Assembly (NCBI RefSeq): GCF_003610915.1
Contig: NZ_NSDJ01000001.1
Span: 310,001 to 374,000 of the forward strand
Source: Rahnella variigena
GTDB lineage: Bacteria > Pseudomonadota > Gammaproteobacteria > Enterobacterales > Enterobacteriaceae
Reading direction: 5' to 3'
DNA length: 64,000 bases
The translations under genes were made by a program, and so were the position numbers. Numbering within the stretch: position 1 is the first letter of the stretch; each line of letters starts with the position of its first letter. This document shows, piece after piece, positions 18,320 to 27,721 of the stretch. The notes below the pieces were generated by a model. It searched no databases. It was given only the letters and a program-made list of their open reading frames with translations, and was not told the DNA's origin.

Positions 18320-20282
18320 CCCCCTCTTAGTAAAGGCATGCATATTATTTGCCACTCTTCCTGGGATTGTCCACGCGGAAGAATTTACTGCGAGTTTTAA
18401 AGGCACGGATATTAAAGAGTTTATTGATACCGTCAGTAAGAATCTCAATAAAACCATCCTTATCGACCCCTCCGTGCAGGGAACTGTTTCTGTAAAAAGC
18501 TATGATGTTCTGAATGAAGAGCAATACTACCAATTCTTTCTAAGTGTGCTGGATGTCTATGGTTATGCCGTGGTTCCGATGGATAACGGGCTGCTGAAGG
18601 TCGTGCGTTCAGCGAATGCCAAGATGTCAGGCGTACCTGTCGCGGACAAAAACCGTCCCGGCAAAGGAGATGAAATTGTCACCCGTGTCGTGACGCTTCG
18701 TAATGTGCCGGTCAGGGAATTGGCCCCTTTGCTTCGCCAGATGAATGACAGCACCGGAGTCGGTAATGTCGTTCACTACGAACCGTCCAATGTCTTACTT
18801 CTGACCGGCAGGGCTTCTGTGATCAACCGGCTTGTTGATCTGGTCGAACGCGTTGACACAATGGGTGACCAGCAAAGGCAAACCATCAAACTTAAATACG
18901 CCTCTGCGCCAGAAATGGCAGAGATGATGAATAACCTGATCCGCGAAGAATCCAAAGGGCAATCGTCTTCCATATTACAAGCCAAAATCGTCGCAGATGA
19001 GAGAACCAATACCTTAATCGTCAGCGGGCCAGAAGGCGTACGCAGCCGCGCAGCAAAACTGGTCAGCCAGCTTGATAAAGACCAGTCATCCCAGGGCAAC
19101 ACCCGTGTTTTCTATCTGAAATATGCTAAAGCAGAAAAAATTGTTCCCGTCCTGACAGGTATCACGCAGGAGATGAAAGATGGCAAGTCGAGTCAATCAG
19201 GGGGTGGCTCTGGCAAGCCGATGAGTATCACCGCGGATGAACAAACTAACTCCATCGTCATTACTGCACAGCAGGATGTAATGCAGTCACTTGAGCAGGT
19301 CATTACCAAGCTCGATATCCGCCGTGCACAAGTGTTAGTCGAAGCCATTATTGTTGAGGTTCAGGATGGTAACGGACTCAACCTGGGTATCCAGTGGAGC
19401 AACGACAAATTTGGCGGAACACAATTTACCGGTACCGGAGCACCGATATCGACCGTTGCGGCTGGCGTACGGCAGTACAAAAAAGACGGTGTAATCAGCA
19501 GCGATAACCCCCTCAGTAGTACCCTGCAAACTTTCAACGGCATGACAGCTGGTTTCTTTAGCGGTGACTGGAATGTCTTAATGACCGCCTTATCCACCAG
19601 TAATAAAAACGACATTCTTGCCACGCCGAGCATCGTCACACTCGATAATAAAGAAGCCTCATTCAACGTCGGTCAGGAAGTCCCTTCCCTCTCCGGCTCA
19701 CAGACCACATCCGGCGACAACATTTATAGCAGCGTGGTTTACAAAACCGTCGGCACGAAATTAAAGGTCACACCACAAATCAACGAAGGTGACTCAGTGC
19801 TGATGGAAATCGAACAGGAAGTGTCCAGCGTGGATACTTCTACCAACTCTTCGCTGGGCCCAACCTTCAATACCCGCACTATTTCCAACGCCGTGCTGGT
19901 TCGAACCGGGGAAACCGTCGTGCTTGGTGGTTTGCTGGATGACAGTACCAAAGAAACCAAATCGAAAGTCCCTCTGCTGGGTGACATTCCGTGGGTAGGC
20001 AATTTGTTCCGCTATACCAGTACAGAATCAGCTAAACGCAATCTTATGGTATTTATCCGGCCGACAATTATTCGTGATGATGAGGTGTATTCCTCAATTT
20101 CTAACAAGAAATATTCACATTTCCAGAAGTTGCAGAAAGCACGTCAGGATGAAGATCATCAGGATCTGCTCATACCAAATACCCGTTCTGTTTTACCGGA
20201 TTACCCGGAAAAAACTGTACCTAAAACGTCCATTTCGGCTACACCAAATGACGGCAAACCTCGCAACCCGTTTAGTGGATAA
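18303..20282 (+). CDS. gspD: GspD, type II secretion secretin
   Basis: A 659-residue outer-membrane secretin. It has a signal peptide ending LPGIVHA (cleavage near residue 25), an N0 domain (FTASFKGTDIKEFIDTVSKN), repeated N1-N3 domains (VTLRNVPVRELAPLLRQMND and two similar segments), and the secretin domain from about residue 350 with NDILATPSIVTLDNKEASFNVGQEVP and VLGGLLDDSTKETKSKVPLL. A C-terminal extension of about 60 residues could be the pilotin-binding S-domain. It forms the 15-fold outer-membrane channel. It overlaps gspC by 17 nt and lies 3 nt before gspE. No pilotin gene (gspS or aspS) lies nearby. Confidence 0.97.
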   Translation: MKKFINPLLVKACILFATLPGIVHAEEFTASFKGTDIKEFIDTVSKNLNKTILIDPSVQGTVSVKSYDVLNEEQYYQFFLSVLDVYGYAVVPMDNGLLKVVRSANAKMSGVPVADKNRPGKGDEIVTRVVTLRNVPVRELAPLLRQMNDSTGVGNVVHYEPSNVLLLTGRASVINRLVDLVERVDTMGDQQRQTIKLKYASAPEMAEMMNNLIREESKGQSSSILQAKIVADERTNTLIVSGPEGVRSRAAKLVSQLDKDQSSQGNTRVFYLKYAKAEKIVPVLTGITQEMKDGKSSQSGGGSGKPMSITADEQTNSIVITAQQDVMQSLEQVITKLDIRRAQVLVEAIIVEVQDGNGLNLGIQWSNDKFGGTQFTGTGAPISTVAAGVRQYKKDGVISSDNPLSSTLQTFNGMTAGFFSGDWNVLMTALSTSNKNDILATPSIVTLDNKEASFNVGQEVPSLSGSQTTSGDNIYSSVVYKTVGTKLKVTPQINEGDSVLMEIEQEVSSVDTSTNSSLGPTFNTRTISNAVLVRTGETVVLGGLLDDSTKETKSKVPLLGDIPWVGNLFRYTSTESAKRNLMVFIRPTIIRDDEVYSSISNKKYSHFQKLQKARQDEDHQDLLIPNTRSVLPDYPEKTVPKTSISATPNDGKPRNPFSG

Positions 20283-20285
20283 GCC

Positions 20286-21809
20286 ATGAACAGGGATATC
20301 GAATCGCCACAGGCTCCGCAAGCAGAACAGGTCAATCCTGCTCTGCCTTATAGCTATGCAAAAGAAAAAGGCATTACCCGGGTTGATAGCGTGCTTTTTT
20401 GCCGTCAGGACATTTCAGTAGAAACGCTGCTTGAAGCGCGGCGGGTCATGGGTGAAATCACAGCGATTGAAATCGTGGACGCACAACTTTTCGATGAAAA
20501 GTTATCTGCAACTTACCAGCGCAGTAGCGGAGCCTCTCAGCAAATTATTGATGATATTGATAACGAGGTCGATCTTCTGTCTTTATCTGAAGAACTGCCT
20601 GACAACGAAGACTTGCTGGCCAGTGACGAAAACTCGCCGATTATCCGCCTGATTAATGCGGTGCTGTCCGAAGCAGTAAAAGAAGGCGCTTCAGATATTC
20701 ATATCGAAACCTTCGAACGCATGCTGAGTATTCGGTTCCGTATCGATGGAGTCCTGCGCCAGATCCTGCAACCGGCACGCAAACTGGCACCGTTCCTCGT
20801 ATCCCGTATCAAGGTCATGGCAAAACTGGATATCGCTGAAAAACGTTTACCTCAGGACGGGCGCATTTCGCTGCGTATCGGCCACCGGGCGATTGATATT
20901 CGCGTTTCAACCATTCCTGCTCAGTATGGCGAACGTGTTGTGATGCGCCTGCTGGATAAAAACAACTTATGCCTCGATATCCCGAAACTTGGCCTGTCCC
21001 AACAGGATGAGCAACGGCTCACAGCATTAATCCATAAACCCCACGGGATCATTCTGGTCACCGGCCCGACCGGTTCCGGCAAAAGCACAACCCTGTACGC
21101 AGTGCTCTCTGCGCTGAACAATAACGAGCGGAACATTCTTACCGTAGAAGACCCGATTGAGTATGAGCTGGAAGGCGTGGGTCAGACGCAGGTTAATCCG
21201 CGTGTAGACATGACATTTGCTCTCGGGCTAAGGGCAATTTTACGCCAGGATCCGGATGTCGTTATGGTCGGTGAGGTCCGCGACAGTGAAACCGCTCAAA
21301 TTGCAGTTCAGGCCTCACTGACCGGTCACCTGGTGATGTCAACGCTGCACACCAACAGCGCAGTCGGTGCCATCACTCGTTTACGTGACATGGGACTTGA
21401 ACCTTTCCTCCTCGCGTCGTCACTGTTAGGCGTGGTGGCTCAGCGCCTTGTGCGGCGCCTGTGTCCGCATTGTGCTCAACCCGCGCCATTGGATATCTCC
21501 CACATTCCTTTGTTCCGCTTTTTACCTGAGCCACCGGCCGCCGTTTTTAAAGCTGTCGGATGCGCACAATGTCATTTCACAGGTTATAAAGGCCGGGCAG
21601 CGATCCACGAATGCATGGTGGTCGATAATGCTATCCGTCAGGCCATTCATGAAAATCAGGATGAGTTTTCCATTGAGAACATTCATCGCATAAAGGCCCG
21701 AAGCCTGCGGGAAAATGGTTTGCTCAAGGCTATCAGTGGCGAAACCACTCTTGAAGAAGTGATCAGGGTCACCGCGGAACAAGAGATTACGACAGGGAAC
21801 TCTGTCTGA
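20286..21809 (+). CDS. gspE: GspE, type II secretion assembly ATPase
   Basis: A 507-residue cytoplasmic ATPase. The N-terminal domain binds GspL. The nucleotide-binding domain carries Walker A GPTGSGKSTT (near 260), the Asp box (DIHIETFE), Walker B GEVRDSETAQIA and the His box (LVMSTLHTN). A zinc-binding tetracysteine module (CPHC near 394, CAQC near 427) marks it as GspE rather than a generic PilB. ATP hydrolysis drives pseudopilus extension. The stop overlaps the gspF start by one base (TGATG). Confidence 0.97.
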   Translation: MNRDIESPQAPQAEQVNPALPYSYAKEKGITRVDSVLFCRQDISVETLLEARRVMGEITAIEIVDAQLFDEKLSATYQRSSGASQQIIDDIDNEVDLLSLSEELPDNEDLLASDENSPIIRLINAVLSEAVKEGASDIHIETFERMLSIRFRIDGVLRQILQPARKLAPFLVSRIKVMAKLDIAEKRLPQDGRISLRIGHRAIDIRVSTIPAQYGERVVMRLLDKNNLCLDIPKLGLSQQDEQRLTALIHKPHGIILVTGPTGSGKSTTLYAVLSALNNNERNILTVEDPIEYELEGVGQTQVNPRVDMTFALGLRAILRQDPDVVMVGEVRDSETAQIAVQASLTGHLVMSTLHTNSAVGAITRLRDMGLEPFLLASSLLGVVAQRLVRRLCPHCAQPAPLDISHIPLFRFLPEPPAAVFKAVGCAQCHFTGYKGRAAIHECMVVDNAIRQAIHENQDEFSIENIHRIKARSLRENGLLKAISGETTLEEVIRVTAEQEITTGNSV

Positions 21810-23026
21810 TGAGCCGCTTCTCCTTTCATTCCATCGATTCGACGGGCAAGACGCAACGTGGCGTAATTGAAGCCGATACTCTCCGCCAGGCTCGCCAGAT
21901 TATGCGGGAGCGAGGGTTAACGCTTGTTGAAATAAAGCAAGTCGGCAACTCGCTGACTGCCAGCAAGATGAAAAACAAAGGATTAAAAACCCGCGTCCCA
22001 TCCCATGCTGTCTCATTATTTTCACGTCAGCTTGCGACATTAACCAATGCAGCCCTGCCCGTAGAAGCCGCTTTGGCCGTGATCGCCCGACAAACAGAGC
22101 ACGCCGGACTCACGCAAGTACTTACAGCCATTCGTCATAAAGTAGTGGAAGGACACTCCCTTGCCGATGCTCTGGCTGATTACCCGCGCATCTTTGACCC
22201 GATGTTTAGAACGCTGGTCACCGCCGGTGAACGAACCGGACAGCTCGGTACCGTACTGGAAAAAATGGCGGATTATTATGAAATCCGGCAACAGATCAAA
22301 AGCAAACTGTCTCAGGCCATGATCTACCCGGCCATGCTCACGATCGTCGCCATCCTGGTGATCATTATTCTGCTGGTTGCCGTCGTCCCACAAATCATCG
22401 AACAGTTTGTTCATATGAAACATACGCTGCCCATCACTACCCGCATCTTAATCGGCGTGAGTGGATTCCTGGAGCGTACGTGGTGGCTGTTAGTCATTGG
22501 CATATTCGCAGCTATCACTGCCTTAAAACTGCTTCTCCGCCGTCAAAACAACCTTATGCGTTTTCATACGGCGTTGCTCAGTGTTGCGGTTTTAGGCCCC
22601 CTTATCAGGGCGATAAACAGTGCGCGCTATGCCCGCACCCTCAGCATTTTGCAATCAAGTGGTGTGCCTTTACTCGATGCAATGAAAATCTCGACTGAAG
22701 GGATAACCAACCTGCGCATCCATTACCTGCTTGTCCAGGCGGCAGAACATGTCCGACAGGGCAGTTCGCTCTTTGCCGTGCTGGAACAGACGCGCCTCTT
22801 TCCGCCCATGATGCTTTACATGATTGCTTCCGGCGAACAAAGCGGACGCCTTGGCGAACTCATGGCACACGCGGCAGACAATCAGGACAAGCTGATGCAG
22901 CACCGGCTTTCGATGGCATTAGCTCTGTTTGAACCCCTGTTAATCGTCACGATGGCGAGCATCGTCTTGTTCATCATCATGTCGATTTTACAACCCATTC
23001 TCCAGCTCAATAACCTGGTCAGCTAA
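21809..23026 (+). CDS. gspF: GspF, type II secretion inner-membrane platform protein
   Basis: A 405-residue polytopic protein beginning MSRFSFHSIDSTGKTQRGVI, with two repeated cytoplasmic GspF domains (LATLTNAALPVEAALAVIAR near 75 and SILQSSGVPLLDAMKISTEG near 280) and three membrane helices (near 165-195, 220-240 and 375-400). It couples the GspE ATPase to the pseudopilus base. Length matches the family. It overlaps gspE by one base and lies 12 nt before gspG. Confidence 0.96.
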   Translation: MSRFSFHSIDSTGKTQRGVIEADTLRQARQIMRERGLTLVEIKQVGNSLTASKMKNKGLKTRVPSHAVSLFSRQLATLTNAALPVEAALAVIARQTEHAGLTQVLTAIRHKVVEGHSLADALADYPRIFDPMFRTLVTAGERTGQLGTVLEKMADYYEIRQQIKSKLSQAMIYPAMLTIVAILVIIILLVAVVPQIIEQFVHMKHTLPITTRILIGVSGFLERTWWLLVIGIFAAITALKLLLRRQNNLMRFHTALLSVAVLGPLIRAINSARYARTLSILQSSGVPLLDAMKISTEGITNLRIHYLLVQAAEHVRQGSSLFAVLEQTRLFPPMMLYMIASGEQSGRLGELMAHAADNQDKLMQHRLSMALALFEPLLIVTMASIVLFIIMSILQPILQLNNLVS

Positions 23027-23038
23027 AGGAATAACCCA

Positions 23039-23494
23039 ATGTTAAATATTCAAAAACATCATTCTGCTACGCATAAAAATCAACAAGGCTTCACGCTGAT
23101 GGAGCTGATGGTAGTTATCGTCATCCTTGGCGTTCTGGCTGCTCTCGTCGTCCCTAATGTCATGGGTAACAAAGAGCGGGCGGATACGCAAAAAGCCGTC
23201 AGCGATATCGTCGCTCTCGAGAACGCACTCGATATGTATAAACTGGATAATCACCGCTATCCGACAACCGAACAGACGCTTGAAGCCCTTGTCACCCTGC
23301 CCACGATTAACCCGTTGCCGGCCAATTATCGCAATGACGGATATATAAAACGTTTGCCCGCCGATCCATGGGGTAATGAATACATGCTGCTCAGCCCGGG
23401 TGAACATGGCGCTATCGATGTCTTTTCTGCCGGTCCAGACGGTGAACCTAATACGGCAGATGACATCAAGAACTGGGTTGAGAAGGATAAATAA
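23039..23494 (+). CDS. gspG: GspG, major pseudopilin
   Basis: A 151-residue prepilin with leader MLNIQKHHSATHKNQQG. Cleavage by GspO before Phe18 gives mature FTLMELMVVIVILGVLAALV with Glu at +5. The C-terminal region has the major-pseudopilin features DPWGNEY and an Asp-rich calcium loop (SAGPDGEPNTADDIKNW). It polymerises into the pseudopilus that pushes substrates through GspD. The leader is longer than usual. It lies 12 nt after gspF and 2 nt before gspH. Confidence 0.97.
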   Translation: MLNIQKHHSATHKNQQGFTLMELMVVIVILGVLAALVVPNVMGNKERADTQKAVSDIVALENALDMYKLDNHRYPTTEQTLEALVTLPTINPLPANYRNDGYIKRLPADPWGNEYMLLSPGEHGAIDVFSAGPDGEPNTADDIKNWVEKDK

Positions 23495-23496
23495 CC

Positions 23497-24018
23497 TTGT
23501 CTGCGGCTAAACAATCCGGCTTTACGCTACTGGAAATCCTGATGGTGCTGGCAATATTTGCCATTGCCGCTGGCGTAGTTGTCATGGTTTTACCTTCCGA
23601 CAACGCCCAACTCCAGCGCGCTGAGCAGATGAAGACGATAATGGAATATGCTTCTGAACGCGCCGTGTTAGAAGGGAAGCCACTTGGGCTTTCCTTAACG
23701 GCCAGCGCCTATCAGTTCGTTATTTTGGGTAACGAGTTAAGGCTAATTCCTGAGAGCCGTGAGCCTGAGTGGGCAGAAATAGACTCTGAGCGCATGCCGC
23801 TTGGTGGTGAATTTGAGAAAGAAGAAACCCTTTCACTCAGTCCGTTGCCGCTCAACAAATCTATCGACCGGCCACCACAGATTGTTTTTATGCCCGACGG
23901 CACGCTTTCAATATTTGAACTCAGTTTCTCTTCTTCAGCATCTGGACCAGCCTGTTGCAGCATTGTTTCAGAAGGACGATTGCCTCTGATATTCAATGTG
24001 AGAAGGTCTGAAAAATAA
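23497..24018 (+). CDS. gspH: GspH, minor pseudopilin
   Basis: A 173-residue minor pseudopilin. The leader is only MSAAKQSG, cleaved before FTLLEILMVLAIFAIAAGVV (Glu +5). The C-terminal part carries the GspH beta-sheet domain (IVFMPDGTLSIFELSFSS). The only start consistent with the leader is TTG at 23497, two bases after the gspG stop, with GAGAAGGATAA upstream. This suggests low expression coupled to gspG. It overlaps gspI by one base. Confidence 0.9.
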   Translation: MSAAKQSGFTLLEILMVLAIFAIAAGVVVMVLPSDNAQLQRAEQMKTIMEYASERAVLEGKPLGLSLTASAYQFVILGNELRLIPESREPEWAEIDSERMPLGGEFEKEETLSLSPLPLNKSIDRPPQIVFMPDGTLSIFELSFSSSASGPACCSIVSEGRLPLIFNVRRSEK

Positions 24019-24407
24019 TGCGTATGCCAGTAAAACCTGACGCTAAAAGTCAGCAAGGGATGACTCTGCTTGAAGTGATCATCGCGCTCGCTATTTTCGC
24101 CACCGCCGCGCTGGCGTTACTGAACAGTATGAGTTCGCAAATGAATGCGGTAGAGCATTTCCGCACTACCCTTTTTGCCAGTTGGGTCGCCGAAAATGCT
24201 CTGGTAGAAACGCAGATCCAATCAGGAAAGAAAGAAAGGGAAACCGTCACGCTTGCAGGTCAGCAGTGGTTTGTTGAACAACAACATGCCGTTGACGCCG
24301 GAAACAAAATTCTCCTGAACCGCGCACTTGTTCTTGAGGCTGAAGGTGCTCATACACCGATCCTTTCCGTCAGCAGCTGGACACATATAGCGACAGAGAA
24401 ACCATGA
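24018..24407 (+). CDS. gspI: GspI, minor pseudopilin
   Basis: A 129-residue minor pseudopilin. The leader ends KSQQG, before MTLLEVIIALAIFATAALAL with Glu at +5. GspI forms the pseudopilus tip complex with GspJ and GspK and nucleates assembly. The ATG overlaps the gspH stop (TAATG); the ATG two codons later is an alternative. It overlaps gspJ by 4 nt. Confidence 0.93.
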   Translation: MRMPVKPDAKSQQGMTLLEVIIALAIFATAALALLNSMSSQMNAVEHFRTTLFASWVAENALVETQIQSGKKERETVTLAGQQWFVEQQHAVDAGNKILLNRALVLEAEGAHTPILSVSSWTHIATEKP

Positions 24408-25087
24408 GTAAAAGTCGCACAACCAAACAGCAAGGCTTTACGCTGATAGAAGTCATGATTGCGATGGCAATATTTGCGATGCTGAGCCTGCTGGCCTATC
24501 AGATCCTTTCTGCATCGGTGAAAAACAGTGAAATAGCACAGGAACACACTGCACGGCTGAACGAAATTCAGACGGCATTTTCCCTGCTGGAACGCGACCT
24601 GATACAAATATTGCCAAGACAGTCCAATACAGAAGAGGCGTTCTTATCAACGACTGAGACTTCATTGCGCTTTACCACTATTGGCAGCTATGGGGCAGCG
24701 GAGCCTTTATCTGCCAGTGATTTAGCCCAGGTTGAGTGGTCAATCACCGACCACGCGTTGACTCGCAGTGTGAACCCCCAGCCTTCTCCGTCTTTATCGG
24801 ATGCATCAACGCTTTCCGCCTTGACCATGCTGACCGGCGTACGCACTTTGCACTGGCGTTTTTATTCCACCGGCTGGACTGACCGCTGGAGCGAGGCCAG
24901 CACTTTCCCTGCAGCCATCGAACTCGTTGTCACTCTGGAAGACATGGGCGAAATACGCCGGCTCTTCCTCCTGCCAGCTGCACCCGGGAGCATAGTGGCT
25001 GAAGCTACGGGCAAAGCACCTGTGCCGGCAGATTCTGTGTCCGCACCGCAGGTTCCAATGAGTGGAGAGAGCATCATCAATGAATAA
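24404..25087 (+). CDS. gspJ: GspJ, minor pseudopilin
   Basis: A 227-residue pseudopilin. The leader MSKSRTTKQQG is cleaved before FTLIEVMIAMAIFAMLSLLA, with Glu at +5. The large globular domain has GspJ segments such as NEIQTAFSLLERDLIQILPR and TLHWRFYSTGWTDRWSE. It sits between GspI and GspK at the pseudopilus tip. ATGA overlap with gspI; it overlaps the gspK start by 8 nt. Confidence 0.94.
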   Translation: MSKSRTTKQQGFTLIEVMIAMAIFAMLSLLAYQILSASVKNSEIAQEHTARLNEIQTAFSLLERDLIQILPRQSNTEEAFLSTTETSLRFTTIGSYGAAEPLSASDLAQVEWSITDHALTRSVNPQPSPSLSDASTLSALTMLTGVRTLHWRFYSTGWTDRWSEASTFPAAIELVVTLEDMGEIRRLFLLPAAPGSIVAEATGKAPVPADSVSAPQVPMSGESIINE

Positions 25088-26066
25088 ACAACAAGGCGTC
25101 GCACTGCTGATCGTATTAATGATCCTGGCCATCATGGCGGCATTAGCCACGAAAATGACGTTGCAATTTCAGGTCAGCCAGCAGCGTCAAAGCTGGTTGC
25201 TCAACCAGCAGCAATTACGCTGGCTAACCTTTGCTGCGGAGGAAATAGCATTGCCGCGCCTTCGGAAAGAGCTAACTGAGAACACGTATAACAATAACCT
25301 TGATCAGTTTGCCATGCAGGAAGGCGTTTTTAACGGGCGAGACGGTTTCTCCGTAAGCTACATTGTCGCGGATGGCCAAAACTGCTTTAACCTTAACAGC
25401 CTGCGTAATAACGAACCTGGAAAAACACAGGAAGATGAACCTTATAATACGCAGATACTGAAGCAGCTACTGCTCAACGCGCAGGCAACCTCCGTGCAAA
25501 CTGAAAGGTTCACTGACACTCTCAGCGATTATCTTGATACCGATAACGACATCCGCGCCGCCGGAGCCGAATCCGACTATTACGAGTCACTGACACCGCC
25601 AAGTGCCGCGGCTAACCAACGTCTTTTTTCCCTAAATGAACTGGCATTGCTGCCAGACCTGCCTCTTACACCGTTGAAGCAAATACGAAATCAGCTTTGC
25701 ACTCTCCCGGAAGAGTTCCAGCAAATTAATGTGAATACGCTGACCCTGGAACAGACACCCCTTCTGAGCGCCTTATTCCTCGGGGGCATTAACGATGATG
25801 ATGCAACGAAACTCATCGCTGCGCGCCCGCGCAGAGGCTGGATTTCAGTTGATGCTTTTCTGAAAGAGGTCAAAAAACAAAAGCTGACTCTGGAAGTACA
25901 AAGCGGGGAACTGAAACCGCTACTGACAGTTCGCAGCCAGTACTTCGTTCTCTATACGCAAGGCAAGTTCGAAGAACAGCAAAACACCATGAGCAGTTAT
26001 GTGCAGTTCAATCCAAAGGATTCAAAAATCCAAATTTATCAGCGACGCTATCGGGTAATTGAGTAA
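25080..26066 (+). CDS. gspK: GspK, pseudopilus tip protein
   Basis: About 328 residues. The leader MNKQQG is followed by VALLIVLMILAIMAALATKM. The +5 position is not Glu, which is characteristic of GspK, the cap of the pseudopilus. The large alpha domain contains GQNCFNLNSL and LSDYLDTDNDIRAAGAESDY (the calcium-site region). The ATG at 25080 has a GTGGAGAGA ribosome site; a GTG 18 nt upstream is less likely. The gspL ATG directly abuts its TAA. Confidence 0.95.
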   Translation: MNKQQGVALLIVLMILAIMAALATKMTLQFQVSQQRQSWLLNQQQLRWLTFAAEEIALPRLRKELTENTYNNNLDQFAMQEGVFNGRDGFSVSYIVADGQNCFNLNSLRNNEPGKTQEDEPYNTQILKQLLLNAQATSVQTERFTDTLSDYLDTDNDIRAAGAESDYYESLTPPSAAANQRLFSLNELALLPDLPLTPLKQIRNQLCTLPEEFQQINVNTLTLEQTPLLSALFLGGINDDDATKLIAARPRRGWISVDAFLKEVKKQKLTLEVQSGELKPLLTVRSQYFVLYTQGKFEEQQNTMSSYVQFNPKDSKIQIYQRRYRVIE

Positions 26067-27242
26067 ATGGAATACCTTCAACCGGCCAACAGGCTGTTTA
26101 TCAGTGCTGGCAGCACGCCAGAGCATTCACTCCACTGGTTCACGGAGTTGGCAGAAAATGATGAGGACATTCATCTGTTGCCGGAAGTTGAGCATTTATC
26201 AGAACTTGCCACACAGCCGTCAGCACAGAATGTCTGTCTGCTCATTCCTGCCAGTGAAGTTGTTTTTCGACAGGTCACATTGCCGCCGCGCGCGGGTAAA
26301 AATACCCGCCAGATGATTGCCTGGCTGACGGAGGAAAGTATCGCCAGCGATGTCGATACGTTGCACTGGGTTGAGCTTTTTCGTGAGGAGCAGACTCTGT
26401 TTGTGGCGGGTGTTGAAGCTGAATTCCTGAGAAGTTGGCTACAGATAATGAGTGATGCCAGTCTGAAGGTAAGGGATGTCTATATTGATGCTTTGCTGTT
26501 ACCTCTGCCTGAAAAAGGCTGGTCGGCAGCCCGTATTGATCATCAGTGGCTGCTACGGCAGTCAGACTATTCGGGATGTCTGGCAGAACAGGTTTTACTC
26601 GATACACTGCTGGACATCGCAAAGCCAGAGTCAGTGCATTATCACGGGTTTGAACAGGATATCCCTGCTGACTGGATTCGCGCTGACCAGCCCATTCATC
26701 CTCTGATCATGATGAAAAATAACTGCCCGTCTGCCGTGAATTTACTTCAGGGCGAATTCGCCGTGCGCGAAGAAGAACCTGCATGGGGCCGTCATTTACA
26801 GCGGATAGCAACAGGTATGGCGATATTCACACTGGTGTTGATTATCGGTACTAAATTGTTCACCTGGTGGCAAGTTTCACAGCAAGAATCATTATTGAAA
26901 AACGAGATGCTGGCACTTCATCAGACCTGGTTTCCGCAGGACAAGCACACCCGCAATCTTAAGTTCTATTTCGAACAAAATATGAAAAAAGCACCCACGG
27001 CTTTTCTTCCTGCACTGGCAAAATTAACCGTGTACCAGGGTAAGATCCCACAAATTGCCATCGATAAACTGGCTTTCCAGCAGGAAACGAAATTGCTCAC
27101 GTTGCAGATTACAACCGATGATCGCGCGGCAATTGATGATTTCGTCGAACTGACTGCCAGTGATTTTCACTTTGCCATTTCTAATTTAGCCACGTCATCA
27201 GCGGGCATCACCGCCACTCTCATTCAGCGGAGTAAATCATGA
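26067..27242 (+). CDS. gspL: GspL, inner-membrane platform protein
   Basis: A 391-residue bitopic protein. The cytoplasmic N-terminal part (about 1-245) has the GspL actin-like fold (LLIPASEVVFRQVTLPPRAG) and recruits GspE. One membrane helix follows (about 250-272, TGMAIFTLVLIIGTKLFTWW), then a periplasmic ferredoxin-like domain that pairs with GspM. It starts immediately after gspK and overlaps gspM by 4 nt. Confidence 0.93.
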   Translation: MEYLQPANRLFISAGSTPEHSLHWFTELAENDEDIHLLPEVEHLSELATQPSAQNVCLLIPASEVVFRQVTLPPRAGKNTRQMIAWLTEESIASDVDTLHWVELFREEQTLFVAGVEAEFLRSWLQIMSDASLKVRDVYIDALLLPLPEKGWSAARIDHQWLLRQSDYSGCLAEQVLLDTLLDIAKPESVHYHGFEQDIPADWIRADQPIHPLIMMKNNCPSAVNLLQGEFAVREEEPAWGRHLQRIATGMAIFTLVLIIGTKLFTWWQVSQQESLLKNEMLALHQTWFPQDKHTRNLKFYFEQNMKKAPTAFLPALAKLTVYQGKIPQIAIDKLAFQQETKLLTLQITTDDRAAIDDFVELTASDFHFAISNLATSSAGITATLIQRSKS

Positions 27243-27697
27243 AACAGTGGCTGATGATGAAAAGTGAAAGTGAAAGGCGACTGATACTGATTGCCGTTTT
27301 TTTGCTGGCGGTGGCTTTTGTCTGGTATGGCATTTTAACGCCGCTCAACAATCAGATTGCCCAATCACGGATCCAGATCAATACCCAACGTCACCAGCTG
27401 GAATGGATGCTTCAGCAAACTCAGCGGCTCGGGGCACCTTCCGGACTGCGGGTTAAGACAGAAAAGCTGACGGATGCTATTAACACCTCAGCGGCGGGTT
27501 TATCCCTGCAACTTCCTAAGACTACTCAGAATGAACGGGGAGTCACCCTAAGCTTTGAACAGGTCCCTTACGCCACCCTTTTACGCTGGCTTGAAATCCT
27601 CAATAAGGAATACGGTATTCAGGTCGTGGCCATCTCAATAGTGACAGGTACCGGCCCCACCGGAAGCGTCAGTGTTCCACTACTCACACTGCGTTAA
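27239..27697 (+). CDS. gspM: GspM, inner-membrane platform protein
   Basis: A 152-residue bitopic protein with a membrane helix at about 16-36 (LILIAVFLLAVAFVWYGILT), then a coiled coil (NQIAQSRIQINTQRHQLEWM) and a small ferredoxin-like domain (TLSFEQVPYATLLRWLEIL-like). It protects GspL from proteolysis and links it to GspC. It overlaps gspL by 4 nt; gspO starts 24 nt later. No gspN follows. Confidence 0.9.
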   Translation: MKQWLMMKSESERRLILIAVFLLAVAFVWYGILTPLNNQIAQSRIQINTQRHQLEWMLQQTQRLGAPSGLRVKTEKLTDAINTSAAGLSLQLPKTTQNERGVTLSFEQVPYATLLRWLEILNKEYGIQVVAISIVTGTGPTGSVSVPLLTLR

Positions 27698-27721
27698 CGG
27701 GCAGATGTAACAACAAGAGAG

